This document shows, piece after piece, positions 6,716 through 14,326 of a DNA stretch of 22,625 nucleotides. A program made the translations under genes and the position numbers. The notes beneath the pieces were generated by a model. That model did not search any database, was not told the origin of the DNA, and saw only the letters and a list, made by a program, of their open reading frames with translations. The stretch's first letter is position 1; every line of letters starts with the position of its first letter. The DNA comes from JBGPYB01 sp041493035 (GTDB lineage Bacteria; Acidobacteriota; Vicinamibacteria; Fen-336), in assembly GCA_041493035.1 (NCBI GenBank), contig JBGPYB010000072.1, positions 1-22,625 on the forward strand, in the 5' to 3' direction.

Positions 6716-8263
6716 ATGAAGGCCCTGCTCGTCAGTCCCAAATTCGTTCCCACCTATTGGAGCTACGAATCATCCCTTCGTCTCGCGGGCAAAAGCTGTC
6801 TCCTGCCCCCGCTCGGGTTGATCACCGTCGCCGCGCTGCTGCCCCGGCACTGGCGACCGCAACTGGTGGACCTGAACGTGGAGTCGCTCTCGGATCGTCA
6901 GATTCTCCGTTCCGACGTGGTGATGCTGACGGGGATGCACGTCCAGCGCGAGTCGCTTCACGAGGTCCTTCGCCGCTGCCGCAAGCTGGGCGTGCCCACG
7001 GTCGTTGGCGGCCCTTACGCCACTGGCGAGCCCCACCTGCTGGAGGACGACGCCGACCACCTGGTCCTCGGTGAGGCCGACGAGACGCTTCTCCCGTTCT
7101 GCCAGGCGTTCGAGGCCGGCGGCGCACCGAAACTGACACCGCGAGCGGACCCGCCCAGCCTGCGAAAGACGCCGCCGGCACGATACGACCTGCTCCGGCG
7201 AGACGCCTACTACCACATGTCGCTACAGTTCTCGCGGGGCTGCCCCTTTCTCTGCGAATTCTGCGACATCCCGGGGTTGCTCGGCCGCGATCCTCGCACC
7301 AAGGATCCCGAGCAGATCGTGAGCGAACTGGAGGCGATTCGCACCTCCGGATTCCGGGGGATGGTCTTCTTCGTCGAAGACAACTTCATCGGAAAGAAGA
7401 AGTCCGTGCGCGACCTTCTCCCCCACGTTGAGCGCTGGCAACGCGAGAACCGCTGGCCCTTCGAGTTCTACACCGAGGCCTCGCTCAACCTGGCCGAGGA
7501 CTCGGCCCTGATGCAGAGCATGACCGCCGCGGGGTTCCGGATGGTCTTCGTCGGCATCGAAAGCCCGTCCGCGGAGTCCCTCAAGGAGACGAAGAAGCAC
7601 CAGAACGTCGCGGGAGACATGCTATCGCGCGTGCACAGGATCCTGCACCACGGGCTCGAGGTGCTAGGGGGGTTCATCGTCGGCTTCGACAGCGACGGGC
7701 CCGACATCTTCGACCGGCAACTGGAGTTCATCCAGAAGGCTGCGATCCCCACTGCGATGCTCGGCGTCCTCCAGGCGCTCCCCGGCGCCCCGCTGGAGGC
7801 CCGGATGCGAGCGGAGGGACGCCTCCGGGAGATGCCGCGCCCGCAGGACCAGTTTGGCCGGGCGAACTTCGACACGGCCCTCCCCGCCGCTGTGCTCCTG
7901 GCCGGATTCCGGAGGACCCTGGAAGCCCTCTACGAGCCGTCGGCCTACTTCGCCCGCGTGAAGGAGATGCTGCGCCTGCGCCCGGAGCTGCCGCGGATCC
8001 GCCGGTCGGGGCTGCGGCACCTCTTCTGGGCAGCGCGGGCGATCGTGGCCCAGGGCGTGCTGGCTCCCTACCGCCGTGCCTACTGGAGGTTCCTCCGGGA
8101 CATCTGGCTGTGGGACAGGACGCGCATCCTCGACGCGCTGAGGCACGCCGCGCCCGGCCACCACTTCCTGCTCTTCACCCGCCGGGTCGTCGCCCCTCGC
8201 CTGGACGCCGCCCTGCGGGCCGAGCCCGCCCACGCTCCGGAGGTCGCGCCCGCCCAGCCCTGA
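6716..8263 (+). CDS. B12-binding radical SAM enzyme with DUF4070-type C-terminus (HpnP-like), 515 aa
   Basis: The start follows a GGGGGAGG site. Residues 1 to about 130 are a cobalamin-binding Rossmann domain (LLPPLGLITVAALLP, VVGGPYATGEP, VLGEADE). The radical SAM core has CPFLCEFC with Cys176, Cys180 and Cys183, then FFVEDNFIG, FVGIESPS and LGGFIVGFDSD. The C-terminal part (about 330-480, including LPGAPLEARM and the ANFDT region) fits the DUF4070 extension found in HpnP, the hopanoid C-2 methylase, and in many uncharacterised relatives. No hopanoid genes are nearby, so HpnP function is not claimed; a class-B radical methylase is the safer reading. It ends 9 bp from the convergent M1 peptidase gene. 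It shares only a general architecture with the enzyme at 3103, so the two are not recent duplicates. Confidence 0.9.
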   Translation: MKALLVSPKFVPTYWSYESSLRLAGKSCLLPPLGLITVAALLPRHWRPQLVDLNVESLSDRQILRSDVVMLTGMHVQRESLHEVLRRCRKLGVPTVVGGPYATGEPHLLEDDADHLVLGEADETLLPFCQAFEAGGAPKLTPRADPPSLRKTPPARYDLLRRDAYYHMSLQFSRGCPFLCEFCDIPGLLGRDPRTKDPEQIVSELEAIRTSGFRGMVFFVEDNFIGKKKSVRDLLPHVERWQRENRWPFEFYTEASLNLAEDSALMQSMTAAGFRMVFVGIESPSAESLKETKKHQNVAGDMLSRVHRILHHGLEVLGGFIVGFDSDGPDIFDRQLEFIQKAAIPTAMLGVLQALPGAPLEARMRAEGRLREMPRPQDQFGRANFDTALPAAVLLAGFRRTLEALYEPSAYFARVKEMLRLRPELPRIRRSGLRHLFWAARAIVAQGVLAPYRRAYWRFLRDIWLWDRTRILDALRHAAPGHHFLLFTRRVVAPRLDAALRAEPAHAPEVAPAQP

Positions 8264-8272
8264 CCCCCTTGC

Positions 8273-10084
8273 TCACTGAAGCAGCGCGTCGATCGTGGCG
8301 ACGCAGATCGGATGGTAGCCCGGCCTGGCCTTGGCGTAGATGCGCCGGCCAAGGTCCCGGGTCTGCGGTTTCGCCTCCATGTCCTCGTACAGCGGCCGCA
8401 GGAACTTGCGACGACCCTGCCGCGTGAGGAAGCCCTCCAGGGACGGGTACCCGGGCTCGTACGCGCTCCAGACCACATGGCGGAGCCACGAGAACAGGAT
8501 CTCGGAGTTTCCGGCCTGTGATAGGTGAAAGCGGCCGTCGAGGGCTGCCATCTGGGCCGTCGTCAGATCGTGGGGGAGAGCCCCGAGGAAGTCCTGCCAT
8601 TCGGCCGTCGTCCACTCGGACTGGATCCCATCCGTGGCGCCATCCTTCGCGAAACTTGTAGCGGCGGCGCGCGTGAGATCGAAGCTCTTCGATGCGGGGA
8701 CGATGATGTTGTCGGGAAGCCCCCGGCCGTGGACCCACTCCTCGACGTGCACCTCTCTCCAAGCCGCGTCGTCTCCCCTGAAGAGATCCCGCTTCAGGAT
8801 CTCCAGGAAGCGGTCTGTGGTCATGCTGCTGAAGGCGTTCCGGGCGAAGTAGTCGCGCAGAAAAGCGTCGAGGCGGGTGCGCCCGAAGTGGACCTCGAGA
8901 ACCCGGAGGAAGCTCGCGCCCTTGTCGTAGGGGATCGAGGACGGGGGACCATCGTCCGGGTCGCGCCCGGTCAGATCCAGGGCGAGCTGCGTGTCGCCTC
9001 CGGGCGTCTTCGGGTCGGCGACGATCTCCCGGAGATCACGCTGCGCCAGAAGCTCCTGCTGCTCGGCGAAGGCCCGGCCGTAGATGGATTCGACGATCCG
9101 CAGATTGAGGTAGTTGGTGAAGCCCTCGTTCAGCCAGAAGTCCCCCCACGTCGCGTTGGTCACGAGGTTCCCCGACCAGGAGTGGGCCAGCTCGTGAGCG
9201 ACGACGTTTACCAGGCTGCGGTCTCCCGCCAGCAGCGTCGGCGTCGCGAAGGTGAGGCGCGGGTTCTCCATGCCACCGAACGGGAAGCTCGGGGGCAAGA
9301 CGATCACGTCCCAGCGCCCCCAGGCGTAGCGGCCGCAGAGCGACTCGGCGACCGCCACCATCTTTTCCATGTCGGCGAACTCCGATGCGGCGCGCTCGAC
9401 GACGTCGGGCTCCGCGTAGACGCCGGTGCGCGGCCCCACGGCCCTGAAGACGATTTCCCCTGCGGCCAACGCGATGAGATACGGCGGAATCGCCTGCGGC
9501 ATGTGGAAGCGGAAGAGTCCCTTCACAGGATCGTCCAGGGCGTGCTCCGCGCTCATGACGGCGACCATCCCGGGCGGAACATGGACCAGGGCGTCGTACG
9601 TCACCCGGACGCCGGGGCTGTCGATGCACGGAACAAAGCTCCGCGCGTGGATGGCCTGCGCCTGCGTCAGGAGGAACGGAAGCTTCCCGGACGTCGTCTG
9701 TCGGGCCTCGAGCCACTGGAGCGCCGAGGCGTTGGGGCTCGTCCGATACGCGATGCGCAGACGCTTGGGGCGGCTCCCGGGCAGCGTGATGCGCAACCGC
9801 TGTCCGAGCAGCGGGATCGGCGGCTCGAACGTGAAAGCGAGCCGGCCACCGGTAGCGAGGTCGGTCACCCGCGCGATCTCGAGGGCGTCCGAGTCCAGGG
9901 CGAGAAACGTGGGCGCCGGGCCTTTGGCGTAGGCCAGGGTGAGGTCGGCCATTCCCCGTATGCGCTTGGCCTCGAAGTCGAGGGTCAAGTCCAGTTCGAT
10001 GTGAGTGGGCTTCACTTGCTCCGGGTTGCCGAGGCTGTGGGGATCCGTGACCGCGAGGACCAGGGCGAGGGTTGGACCGATCAT
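8273..10084 (-). CDS. M1-family aminopeptidase, leukotriene A4 hydrolase-like, 603 aa
   Basis: A zinc metallopeptidase that removes N-terminal residues from peptides. The zinc site HELAH-x18-E is complete (His297, Glu298, His301, Glu320), followed by GFTNYLN. The substrate-recognition GGMEN motif is at 270-274; the GGMENP form is typical of the LTA4H / aminopeptidase B branch. The N-terminal domain starts almost at once (DPHSLGNPEQ at residues 14-23), and the C-terminal third is the helical LTA4H-type domain. The first 13 residues are hydrophobic but lack a positive charge, so export is unsure. The ATG has no good Shine-Dalgarno; instead a TAGAAT lies 6 nt upstream, suggesting a leaderless transcript. 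The gene is divergent from recQ by 28 bp and convergent with the radical SAM gene by 9 bp. Confidence 0.93.
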   Translation of the reverse strand: MIGPTLALVLAVTDPHSLGNPEQVKPTHIELDLTLDFEAKRIRGMADLTLAYAKGPAPTFLALDSDALEIARVTDLATGGRLAFTFEPPIPLLGQRLRITLPGSRPKRLRIAYRTSPNASALQWLEARQTTSGKLPFLLTQAQAIHARSFVPCIDSPGVRVTYDALVHVPPGMVAVMSAEHALDDPVKGLFRFHMPQAIPPYLIALAAGEIVFRAVGPRTGVYAEPDVVERAASEFADMEKMVAVAESLCGRYAWGRWDVIVLPPSFPFGGMENPRLTFATPTLLAGDRSLVNVVAHELAHSWSGNLVTNATWGDFWLNEGFTNYLNLRIVESIYGRAFAEQQELLAQRDLREIVADPKTPGGDTQLALDLTGRDPDDGPPSSIPYDKGASFLRVLEVHFGRTRLDAFLRDYFARNAFSSMTTDRFLEILKRDLFRGDDAAWREVHVEEWVHGRGLPDNIIVPASKSFDLTRAAATSFAKDGATDGIQSEWTTAEWQDFLGALPHDLTTAQMAALDGRFHLSQAGNSEILFSWLRHVVWSAYEPGYPSLEGFLTRQGRRKFLRPLYEDMEAKPQTRDLGRRIYAKARPGYHPICVATIDALLQ

Positions 10085-10090
10085 GGCCTG

Positions 10091-10096
10091 ATTCTA
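10091..10096 (-). promoter_or_regulatory. -10-like TAGAAT for a leaderless M1 peptidase transcript
   Basis: On the minus strand TAGAAT is followed by 6 nt (CAGGCC) and then the ATG at 10084. There is no real Shine-Dalgarno. The spacing would place the transcription start at or next to the ATG. Its -35 region would lie inside the recQ coding sequence. Confidence 0.5.
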
Positions 10097-10100
10097 GTGT
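10095..10100 (+). promoter_or_regulatory. -10-like TAGTGT for recQ, overlapping the divergent -10
   Basis: TAGTGT lies 12 nt before the recQ ATG at 10113 and shares two bases with the opposite-strand TAGAAT. The 28-bp gap leaves no room for separate promoters, and no Shine-Dalgarno precedes recQ. Confidence 0.35.
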
Positions 10101-10112
10101 ACGGTTCGCGCG

Positions 10113-11993
10113 ATGGACGACCATCCGGACCTCGACGCCGCCCTCGCGCGCCTCGGTTACTCGGCGTTTCGCCCCGGCCAGCGCGAAGCCGTCGAGATGC
10201 TTCTGGAGCACCGGCGGCTTCTCCTCGTGGCCCCGACGGGCGGAGGGAAGAGCCTCATCTACCAGCTCCCCGCCACGTTCCTGGAAGGAACCTCCCTCGT
10301 CATCTCGCCCCTGGTGGCCCTCATGAACGACCAGGTCGCGGCGCTCGAATCCCGAGGCGTGTCGGCAACCTTTCTGGCCGCGACTCTTCCGGCCGATGAG
10401 ATGCGCCGGCGGATGGCGCGGCTGGGCGAAAGCGCCTTTCGCATCGTCTACGTCGCCCCGGAGCGTCTCGCGTATCCTGGCTTCCGAGCCCTCCTCGGTC
10501 GTCTCTCGGTTCCACTGGTGGCTGTAGACGAGGCGCACTGCATCAGCGAGTGGGGGCACGACTTCCGCCCCGACTACCTGGAGATCGGCGGCTTGGTGGC
10601 GGAGCTTCAGCCTCCGCGGCTGCTGGCTTGTACAGCGACCGCCACGCCCGTGGTGCGTGACGAGATCCTGTCGCGCCTTGGCCTTCCAGCGGACACGCCA
10701 CAGGTTCTCCGTGGCTTTGCCCGACCCAATCTGGCCCTTCGGGCAGCCGAGGTCGCGAGCGAGCGGGACCGCGATGCGCGGGTCGACGCCGCTCTGGCGG
10801 AGGCGCTCGGCGGTCCGGGAGCGGGGCGGGGCACCGTGATCATCTATGCGCCCACCCGCCGCGGAAGCGAAGCCGAAGCGGAGCGGCTCCGTCTCGTCGG
10901 CTGGTCGGCCGACGCCTACCACGCCGGCATGACGGGGCCCGCTCGCGAGGAAACGCAACGCGCGTTCTCGACGGGCCAGCTCGAGGTGGTGGCCGCGACC
11001 AACGCCTTCGGCATGGGGATCGATCGGGCCGACGTGCGAGCCGTCATCCACCTGGCACCCCCCGGCTCCATCGAGGCCTACTACCAGGAGGTGGGACGTG
11101 CCGGACGAGATGGAGCGCCCGCTCTCGGCTTGATGCTCACCTCCGCCGGAGACATGGCTCTGCGTCGGCGTCTTCTCGAGGACGGCGCCACCGAAGCAGG
11201 CCGCGCCATCGTCGAGCACAAGTGGGGACTCTTTCTCGAGTTGATGCGCTGGGCGGAAGGAGGGAGCTGCCGCCACGACGCGATCCTGCGGTACTTCGGC
11301 GACGAGGCCGAGACTCTCGCGGGGTGCGGGCGCTGCGACGTCTGCGAGACCCTTGACGAGGGAGGGCCGGCGCCCGAGGCCGTGACCCTCATCGTCCGCA
11401 AGGCCCTATCGGCGGTGGCCCGCGTGCATCGCCGGTTCGGCCTCACCGCGGCTGTCAAACTGCTCCGTGGCGAGGAGGACCCGCGCCTCGTCCGCGTCGG
11501 TCTCGAGAGGACCCCCACCTTCGGCTCCCTGCGGGAGCACCAGGAAGACTGGCTGCTGAAGCTCCTGAGGCGATGCGTCACTGCGGGATGGGTGGATTTC
11601 ACGACGGGGGACCGACCACTCGTTCTGCTGACCGACGACGGGCGCGCGATCATGAAAGCCGAGAGGCCGGTCCGGTTGGTCCTGCCGCAGGCGACGCGTG
11701 AGCACGAACCGAGACGAGGCACTCCGAAGCGACGCCGGGATGCCGCGAGCCCCGTTCTGGAAGACGCCGCCGCCGCGCTCTTCGAGGCCCTGCGCCGCCA
11801 TCGCCTTGGGTTGGCCCGGGCCCAGGGAGTTCCGCCCTTCGTGGTCGCCAGCGACCGGACCCTCCGCGACATAGCGGTCCTCGGCCCCACCACGATCGGG
11901 GAACTTCGGAACGCCTACGGTATCGGCGATGCGAAGGCGGAGCGCTACGGGGCCGGATTCCTGGAGGTGGTGGCGTCCTTGCGCCGGCCATAG
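10113..11993 (+). CDS. recQ: ATP-dependent DNA helicase RecQ, 626 aa
   Basis: A 3'-5' DNA helicase of recombination and repair. The N-terminus has the RecQ motif 0 region (GYSAFRPGQ, residues 15-23) and Walker A PTGGGKS (Lys46). The DEAH box is at 139-142, followed by CISEWGHDFRPDY. Motif III is TATAT, and motif VI is in the QEVGRAGRDG phrase. The RecQ zinc site is complete with Cys386, Cys405, Cys408 and Cys411. A winged-helix region follows, and the last 75 residues form an HRDC-type domain (RTLRDIAVLGPTTIGEL). The length fits the bacterial family. There is no Shine-Dalgarno. The 3' end overlaps the convergent secreted-protein gene by 49 bp. Confidence 0.96.
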   Translation: MDDHPDLDAALARLGYSAFRPGQREAVEMLLEHRRLLLVAPTGGGKSLIYQLPATFLEGTSLVISPLVALMNDQVAALESRGVSATFLAATLPADEMRRRMARLGESAFRIVYVAPERLAYPGFRALLGRLSVPLVAVDEAHCISEWGHDFRPDYLEIGGLVAELQPPRLLACTATATPVVRDEILSRLGLPADTPQVLRGFARPNLALRAAEVASERDRDARVDAALAEALGGPGAGRGTVIIYAPTRRGSEAEAERLRLVGWSADAYHAGMTGPAREETQRAFSTGQLEVVAATNAFGMGIDRADVRAVIHLAPPGSIEAYYQEVGRAGRDGAPALGLMLTSAGDMALRRRLLEDGATEAGRAIVEHKWGLFLELMRWAEGGSCRHDAILRYFGDEAETLAGCGRCDVCETLDEGGPAPEAVTLIVRKALSAVARVHRRFGLTAAVKLLRGEEDPRLVRVGLERTPTFGSLREHQEDWLLKLLRRCVTAGWVDFTTGDRPLVLLTDDGRAIMKAERPVRLVLPQATREHEPRRGTPKRRRDAASPVLEDAAAALFEALRRHRLGLARAQGVPPFVVASDRTLRDIAVLGPTTIGELRNAYGIGDAKAERYGAGFLEVVASLRRP

Positions 11994-12859
11994 GAGAGGA
12001 AGCCCATCTCGGGAGGGCCGTCCTTCAAGGTGAAGCCCGCGGGGATTTCGAAAAGGGCGTGGTCCGGCTCCGTCCGCAAGATGCCCGTCAGGCGGTAGGT
12101 CGTTTCCCCCAGGCGCGGATCGCTGCGCTTGCTCAGGACCACCGTTTGCAGCTCGGCCGAGTACCAACGCTCTGAGACGATCCTGAGCTCCTTCTCGTTG
12201 CCGATTTCACCCGCCGGTATCGTCACCGTGGATCGCGTTCCCTCCACCTCGATTCCTTCGAGGGTCTGGTGCCCGAGCGGTTCGGTTAGCGGTTTCGGCA
12301 GCGCGCGCCGCTCGATCTTGCCCGGCCCCAACAGGGCGCCCTGCGCCAGAGGCGCCGTGAAGAACATGTCCCCCGGCCCTTCCGCATCGTCGTCGCCTTT
12401 TCGTTCAGGGCGCTCGCGATGGGGCGGCATCTTGAGGCGCCGGGCGACCCGCTTGTCGGCCTCGAGGACGTAGCTCACGCCGGCCACGGGGTCATGGATG
12501 AAGGCTGTCGGCGGCGCGTCGCCCGAGGCGACAAGAGGGCCGATGGCCCCCAAGGCCTGCTCGCGCCGCGTCCGTCCCTCGCTGTCGCGGAAGATGGCGC
12601 TCGTCGTCTTTCGCACGATTCGATTGCCGTCGGCCAGGGTCTGGATGATCTCGGTGACCGCCTCAGCCTGGTACGGCACTCCTTTGACGACCTTGCCGTC
12701 GTGGCCGAGGTACATCGTGAAGGTGCCGGGGCCGCCCAAATGGTCGCCGAACGGGGGCGGCGGTCCGTCCAGCCGCGGCTCCCCGGCCCACAGGTTGGCC
12801 GCGGTGCCCGTGGCCGCCAGGAGCGCAAGACCCAGCACCGCGGCTTTCGACGTCTTCAT
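11945..12859 (-). CDS. secreted protein of unknown function, last gene of the sigma/anti-sigma unit, 304 aa
   Basis: The start at 12859 was chosen because it begins a clear signal peptide (MKTSKAAVLGLALLAATGTAANLWA) and follows GGAAGAGAGG; the frame extends further upstream without meaning. The mature part contains repeated beta-rich phrases (TEIIQTLADGNRI, SAIFRDSEGRTRRE, FIHDPVAGVSYVLE) typical of periplasmic proteins encoded next to ECF sigma factors in acidobacterial-type genomes. No catalytic motif is seen. It begins 20 bp after the anti-sigma stop, so it is probably co-translated in the same operon and may be a stress sensor or target of that sigma factor. Its last 49 bp overlap the end of recQ on the other strand. 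Confidence 0.85.
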   Translation of the reverse strand: MKTSKAAVLGLALLAATGTAANLWAGEPRLDGPPPPFGDHLGGPGTFTMYLGHDGKVVKGVPYQAEAVTEIIQTLADGNRIVRKTTSAIFRDSEGRTRREQALGAIGPLVASGDAPPTAFIHDPVAGVSYVLEADKRVARRLKMPPHRERPERKGDDDAEGPGDMFFTAPLAQGALLGPGKIERRALPKPLTEPLGHQTLEGIEVEGTRSTVTIPAGEIGNEKELRIVSERWYSAELQTVVLSKRSDPRLGETTYRLTGILRTEPDHALFEIPAGFTLKDGPPEMGFLSYGRRKDATTSRNPAP

Positions 12860-12879
12860 CGCTGCCTCTCTTCCTTGTT

Positions 12880-13620
12880 TCACTGAACCAATCGGATCGC
12901 TCGCGCGATGCCGTCCTCCGCGACGACGACGTCGGCGCTGACGAGACGTGTCTCCCCGTCGTCGGCGACCGGCCAACCGAGCGCCGCCAGCGCCGCCGAC
13001 GATAGCTGCACCCGGACGACATGGGCGCTCTCGAGGTCCTCGAGACCATAGGTGCCGTCGAGGGAAGCAAACCCGGCCGTCATCCCGTCGTCGACGCTGG
13101 GAGCGGCCGGGCTCGCCGCCGGCGTGGGCGCGGCCCTGAGCGACCGAGTCGGCGCCGATGGTGTGGCGCCCGTCGTATCAGGAGCGCGTCGCACCTCGGC
13201 CGCGACATCGCCGGGCGCGGGATCGGCCGTCCCCGGGGACGGCGTCGCCGCTGAAGGCGCCGGCCGCACTGGACGGCCAAGGACCGCCACGCCCGCCGAC
13301 AGCAACACCGCCGCCGCCGTCCCCCAGAGCCAGGGGGGGCGCCCCGAGGGGAAGCGAGGCGCCGCGGCCGTCATCGGCTCTATTCCTCCCTCGCGCCAGG
13401 CGGCCAAGAGGGCCTGCTCGACCCGCTCCGGCGCCTCCGCCCGCTCGGTCCCCAGTGCCAACGCTCGAAGATCGGCTGCCAGGGCGCGCTCATCGACGAG
13501 GCGTAGACCGCACCGCGTGCATGCCTCGGCGTGTTCGAGGGTCGCGTCGCGCTCGCGGCCGACCGGAAGGCGGTCGCGGACCAGATCGCCGGCCAGCGCG
13601 TCGAAGGCCGAGCAATTCAT
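12880..13620 (-). CDS. ZAS-type anti-sigma factor, membrane-anchored, 246 aa
   Basis: The ATG at 13620 overlaps the stop of the sigma gene (ATGA), the usual arrangement for translational coupling of a sigma / anti-sigma pair. The N-terminal cytosolic domain has the zinc-binding HxxxCxxC motif (His30, Cys34, Cys37). One membrane span follows at about residues 96-115 (LWGTAAAVLLSAGVAVLG), then a Pro/Ala/Thr-rich periplasmic linker (about 116-175) and a C-terminal folded domain (HVVRVQLSSAALAALGWPV to the end). This topology fits an anti-sigma factor that holds the sigma factor at the membrane and receives a periplasmic signal. The upstream extension of the frame to 13788 is an overlap with the sigma gene and was discarded. 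Confidence 0.88.
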   Translation of the reverse strand: MNCSAFDALAGDLVRDRLPVGRERDATLEHAEACTRCGLRLVDERALAADLRALALGTERAEAPERVEQALLAAWREGGIEPMTAAAPRFPSGRPPWLWGTAAAVLLSAGVAVLGRPVRPAPSAATPSPGTADPAPGDVAAEVRRAPDTTGATPSAPTRSLRAAPTPAASPAAPSVDDGMTAGFASLDGTYGLEDLESAHVVRVQLSSAALAALGWPVADDGETRLVSADVVVAEDGIARAIRLVQ

Positions 13621-14225
13621 GACGGATCCGCAGAGGGGGCGCGGCCCAAGGCGCGCGGCGCGTCCGCCACGCTGCGCAGCTTTCCCAGAAGCAGCTCGCG
13701 GCCGCGGTGGAGGCGTGAACGCACGGTCCCCACGGCGCAGCCGAGAGCCGTGGAGGCCTCCTCGTAGCTCAGGTGGTGGAGGTCGCACAGCACCACGGTC
13801 TCCCGATAGTGGGTGGGAAGGCTCAAGACCGCGTCGCGCACCCGCTCGATCCTTTCCCGGCGTGCCAGCGCGGCGTGAGGGTCGTCGTCGGAGCTGACGT
13901 GACCTCTCGGCTCGCCGTCGTCTCCGTCGATGGAGACGTACGGATGCTCTCGCTCCAGGCGGTGCAGGACCAGGTGGCGTGCGATGCCGAAGAGGTATCC
14001 GGCGAGAGAGCCGCGGCTCGCGTCGAATCCCTCGCCTCCTCGGAGTAGCGCCATGAAGGTTTCTTGGATCACGTCCTCGGCCACCGACGTCCTCCCGCTC
14101 ATCCGCAGCGCAAACCGGTAGATGGGCCCCTGCCAGCGGTGGTAGAGGGCTGTGAACGCCGCCTCGTCTCCCGCCCGCATCCGCCGGAGCACCTCGTCGT
14201 CGTCGGGGTTCGCGGCTGCTCTCAT
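13617..14225 (-). CDS. ECF-family RNA polymerase sigma factor, 202 aa
   Basis: Region 2 reads AFTALYHRWQGPIYRFALRM and SVAEDVIQETFMALLR, and region 4 reads LPTHYRETVVLCDLHHLSYEEAS followed by GTVRSRLHRGRELL. Both are diagnostic for group 4 (ECF, RpoE-like) sigma factors. The start was taken at MRAAANPDDDEVL because the usual family length then results and GGATTGAG precedes it; the frame runs further upstream through non-conserved sequence. It is followed by its ZAS anti-sigma factor with an ATGA overlap. An ECF-type promoter match is present in front of the efflux operon at 17300, but the gene's own upstream region shows a structured inverted repeat rather than a clear ECF promoter. Confidence 0.94.
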   Translation of the reverse strand: MRAAANPDDDEVLRRMRAGDEAAFTALYHRWQGPIYRFALRMSGRTSVAEDVIQETFMALLRGGEGFDASRGSLAGYLFGIARHLVLHRLEREHPYVSIDGDDGEPRGHVSSDDDPHAALARRERIERVRDAVLSLPTHYRETVVLCDLHHLSYEEASTALGCAVGTVRSRLHRGRELLLGKLRSVADAPRALGRAPSADPS

Positions 14226-14241
14226 CTCAATCCAAGACGAC

Positions 14242-14326
14242 CGGCACCCGGCTTCTGCTTCTGGATTCCCGCCGACACGCGGGAAGGTTCCAGGATTTTT
14301 GCTGGCGCCCCTACTGCCGGGTGCCG
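14242..14326. repeat. nested inverted repeat between tldD and the sigma gene
   Basis: An 11-bp perfect inverted repeat, CGGCACCCGGC (14242-14252) and GCCGGGTGCCG (14316-14326), encloses an inner hairpin. The inner hairpin is TTCCCGC (14266-14272) pairing with GCGGGAA (14279-14285), extended by CTGGA (14261-14265) and TCCAG (14289-14293). A GATTTTT run follows the inner hairpin on the plus strand, so in that direction it resembles an intrinsic terminator. Both flanking genes run on the minus strand. The right arm lies in the last codons of tldD. Possible roles are a structured leader for the sigma operon, an mRNA processing or stabilising element, or an antisense terminator. Confidence 0.6.

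Noticed and set aside
6716..8263. Naming the second radical SAM enzyme HpnP
   Set aside because: The architecture matches, but many DUF4070 proteins are not hopanoid methylases, and no hopanoid genes are present in the window.
8525..10399. Plus-strand open frame of 624 codons opposite the M1 peptidase
   Set aside because: The minus strand encodes the complete HExxH-x18-E peptidase here; the plus frame is compositionally shadow-like.
9036..11276. Minus-strand open frame of 746 codons across the pepM1/recQ gap
   Set aside because: It runs across two well-supported genes in other frames and has no recognisable domain; it is an artefact of few stop codons in high-GC sequence.
14286..14291. GGAACC on the minus strand as an ECF -35 element for autoregulation of the sigma gene
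   Set aside because: No CGTC-like -10 element follows at 15-18 nt; the bases belong to the hairpin stem.
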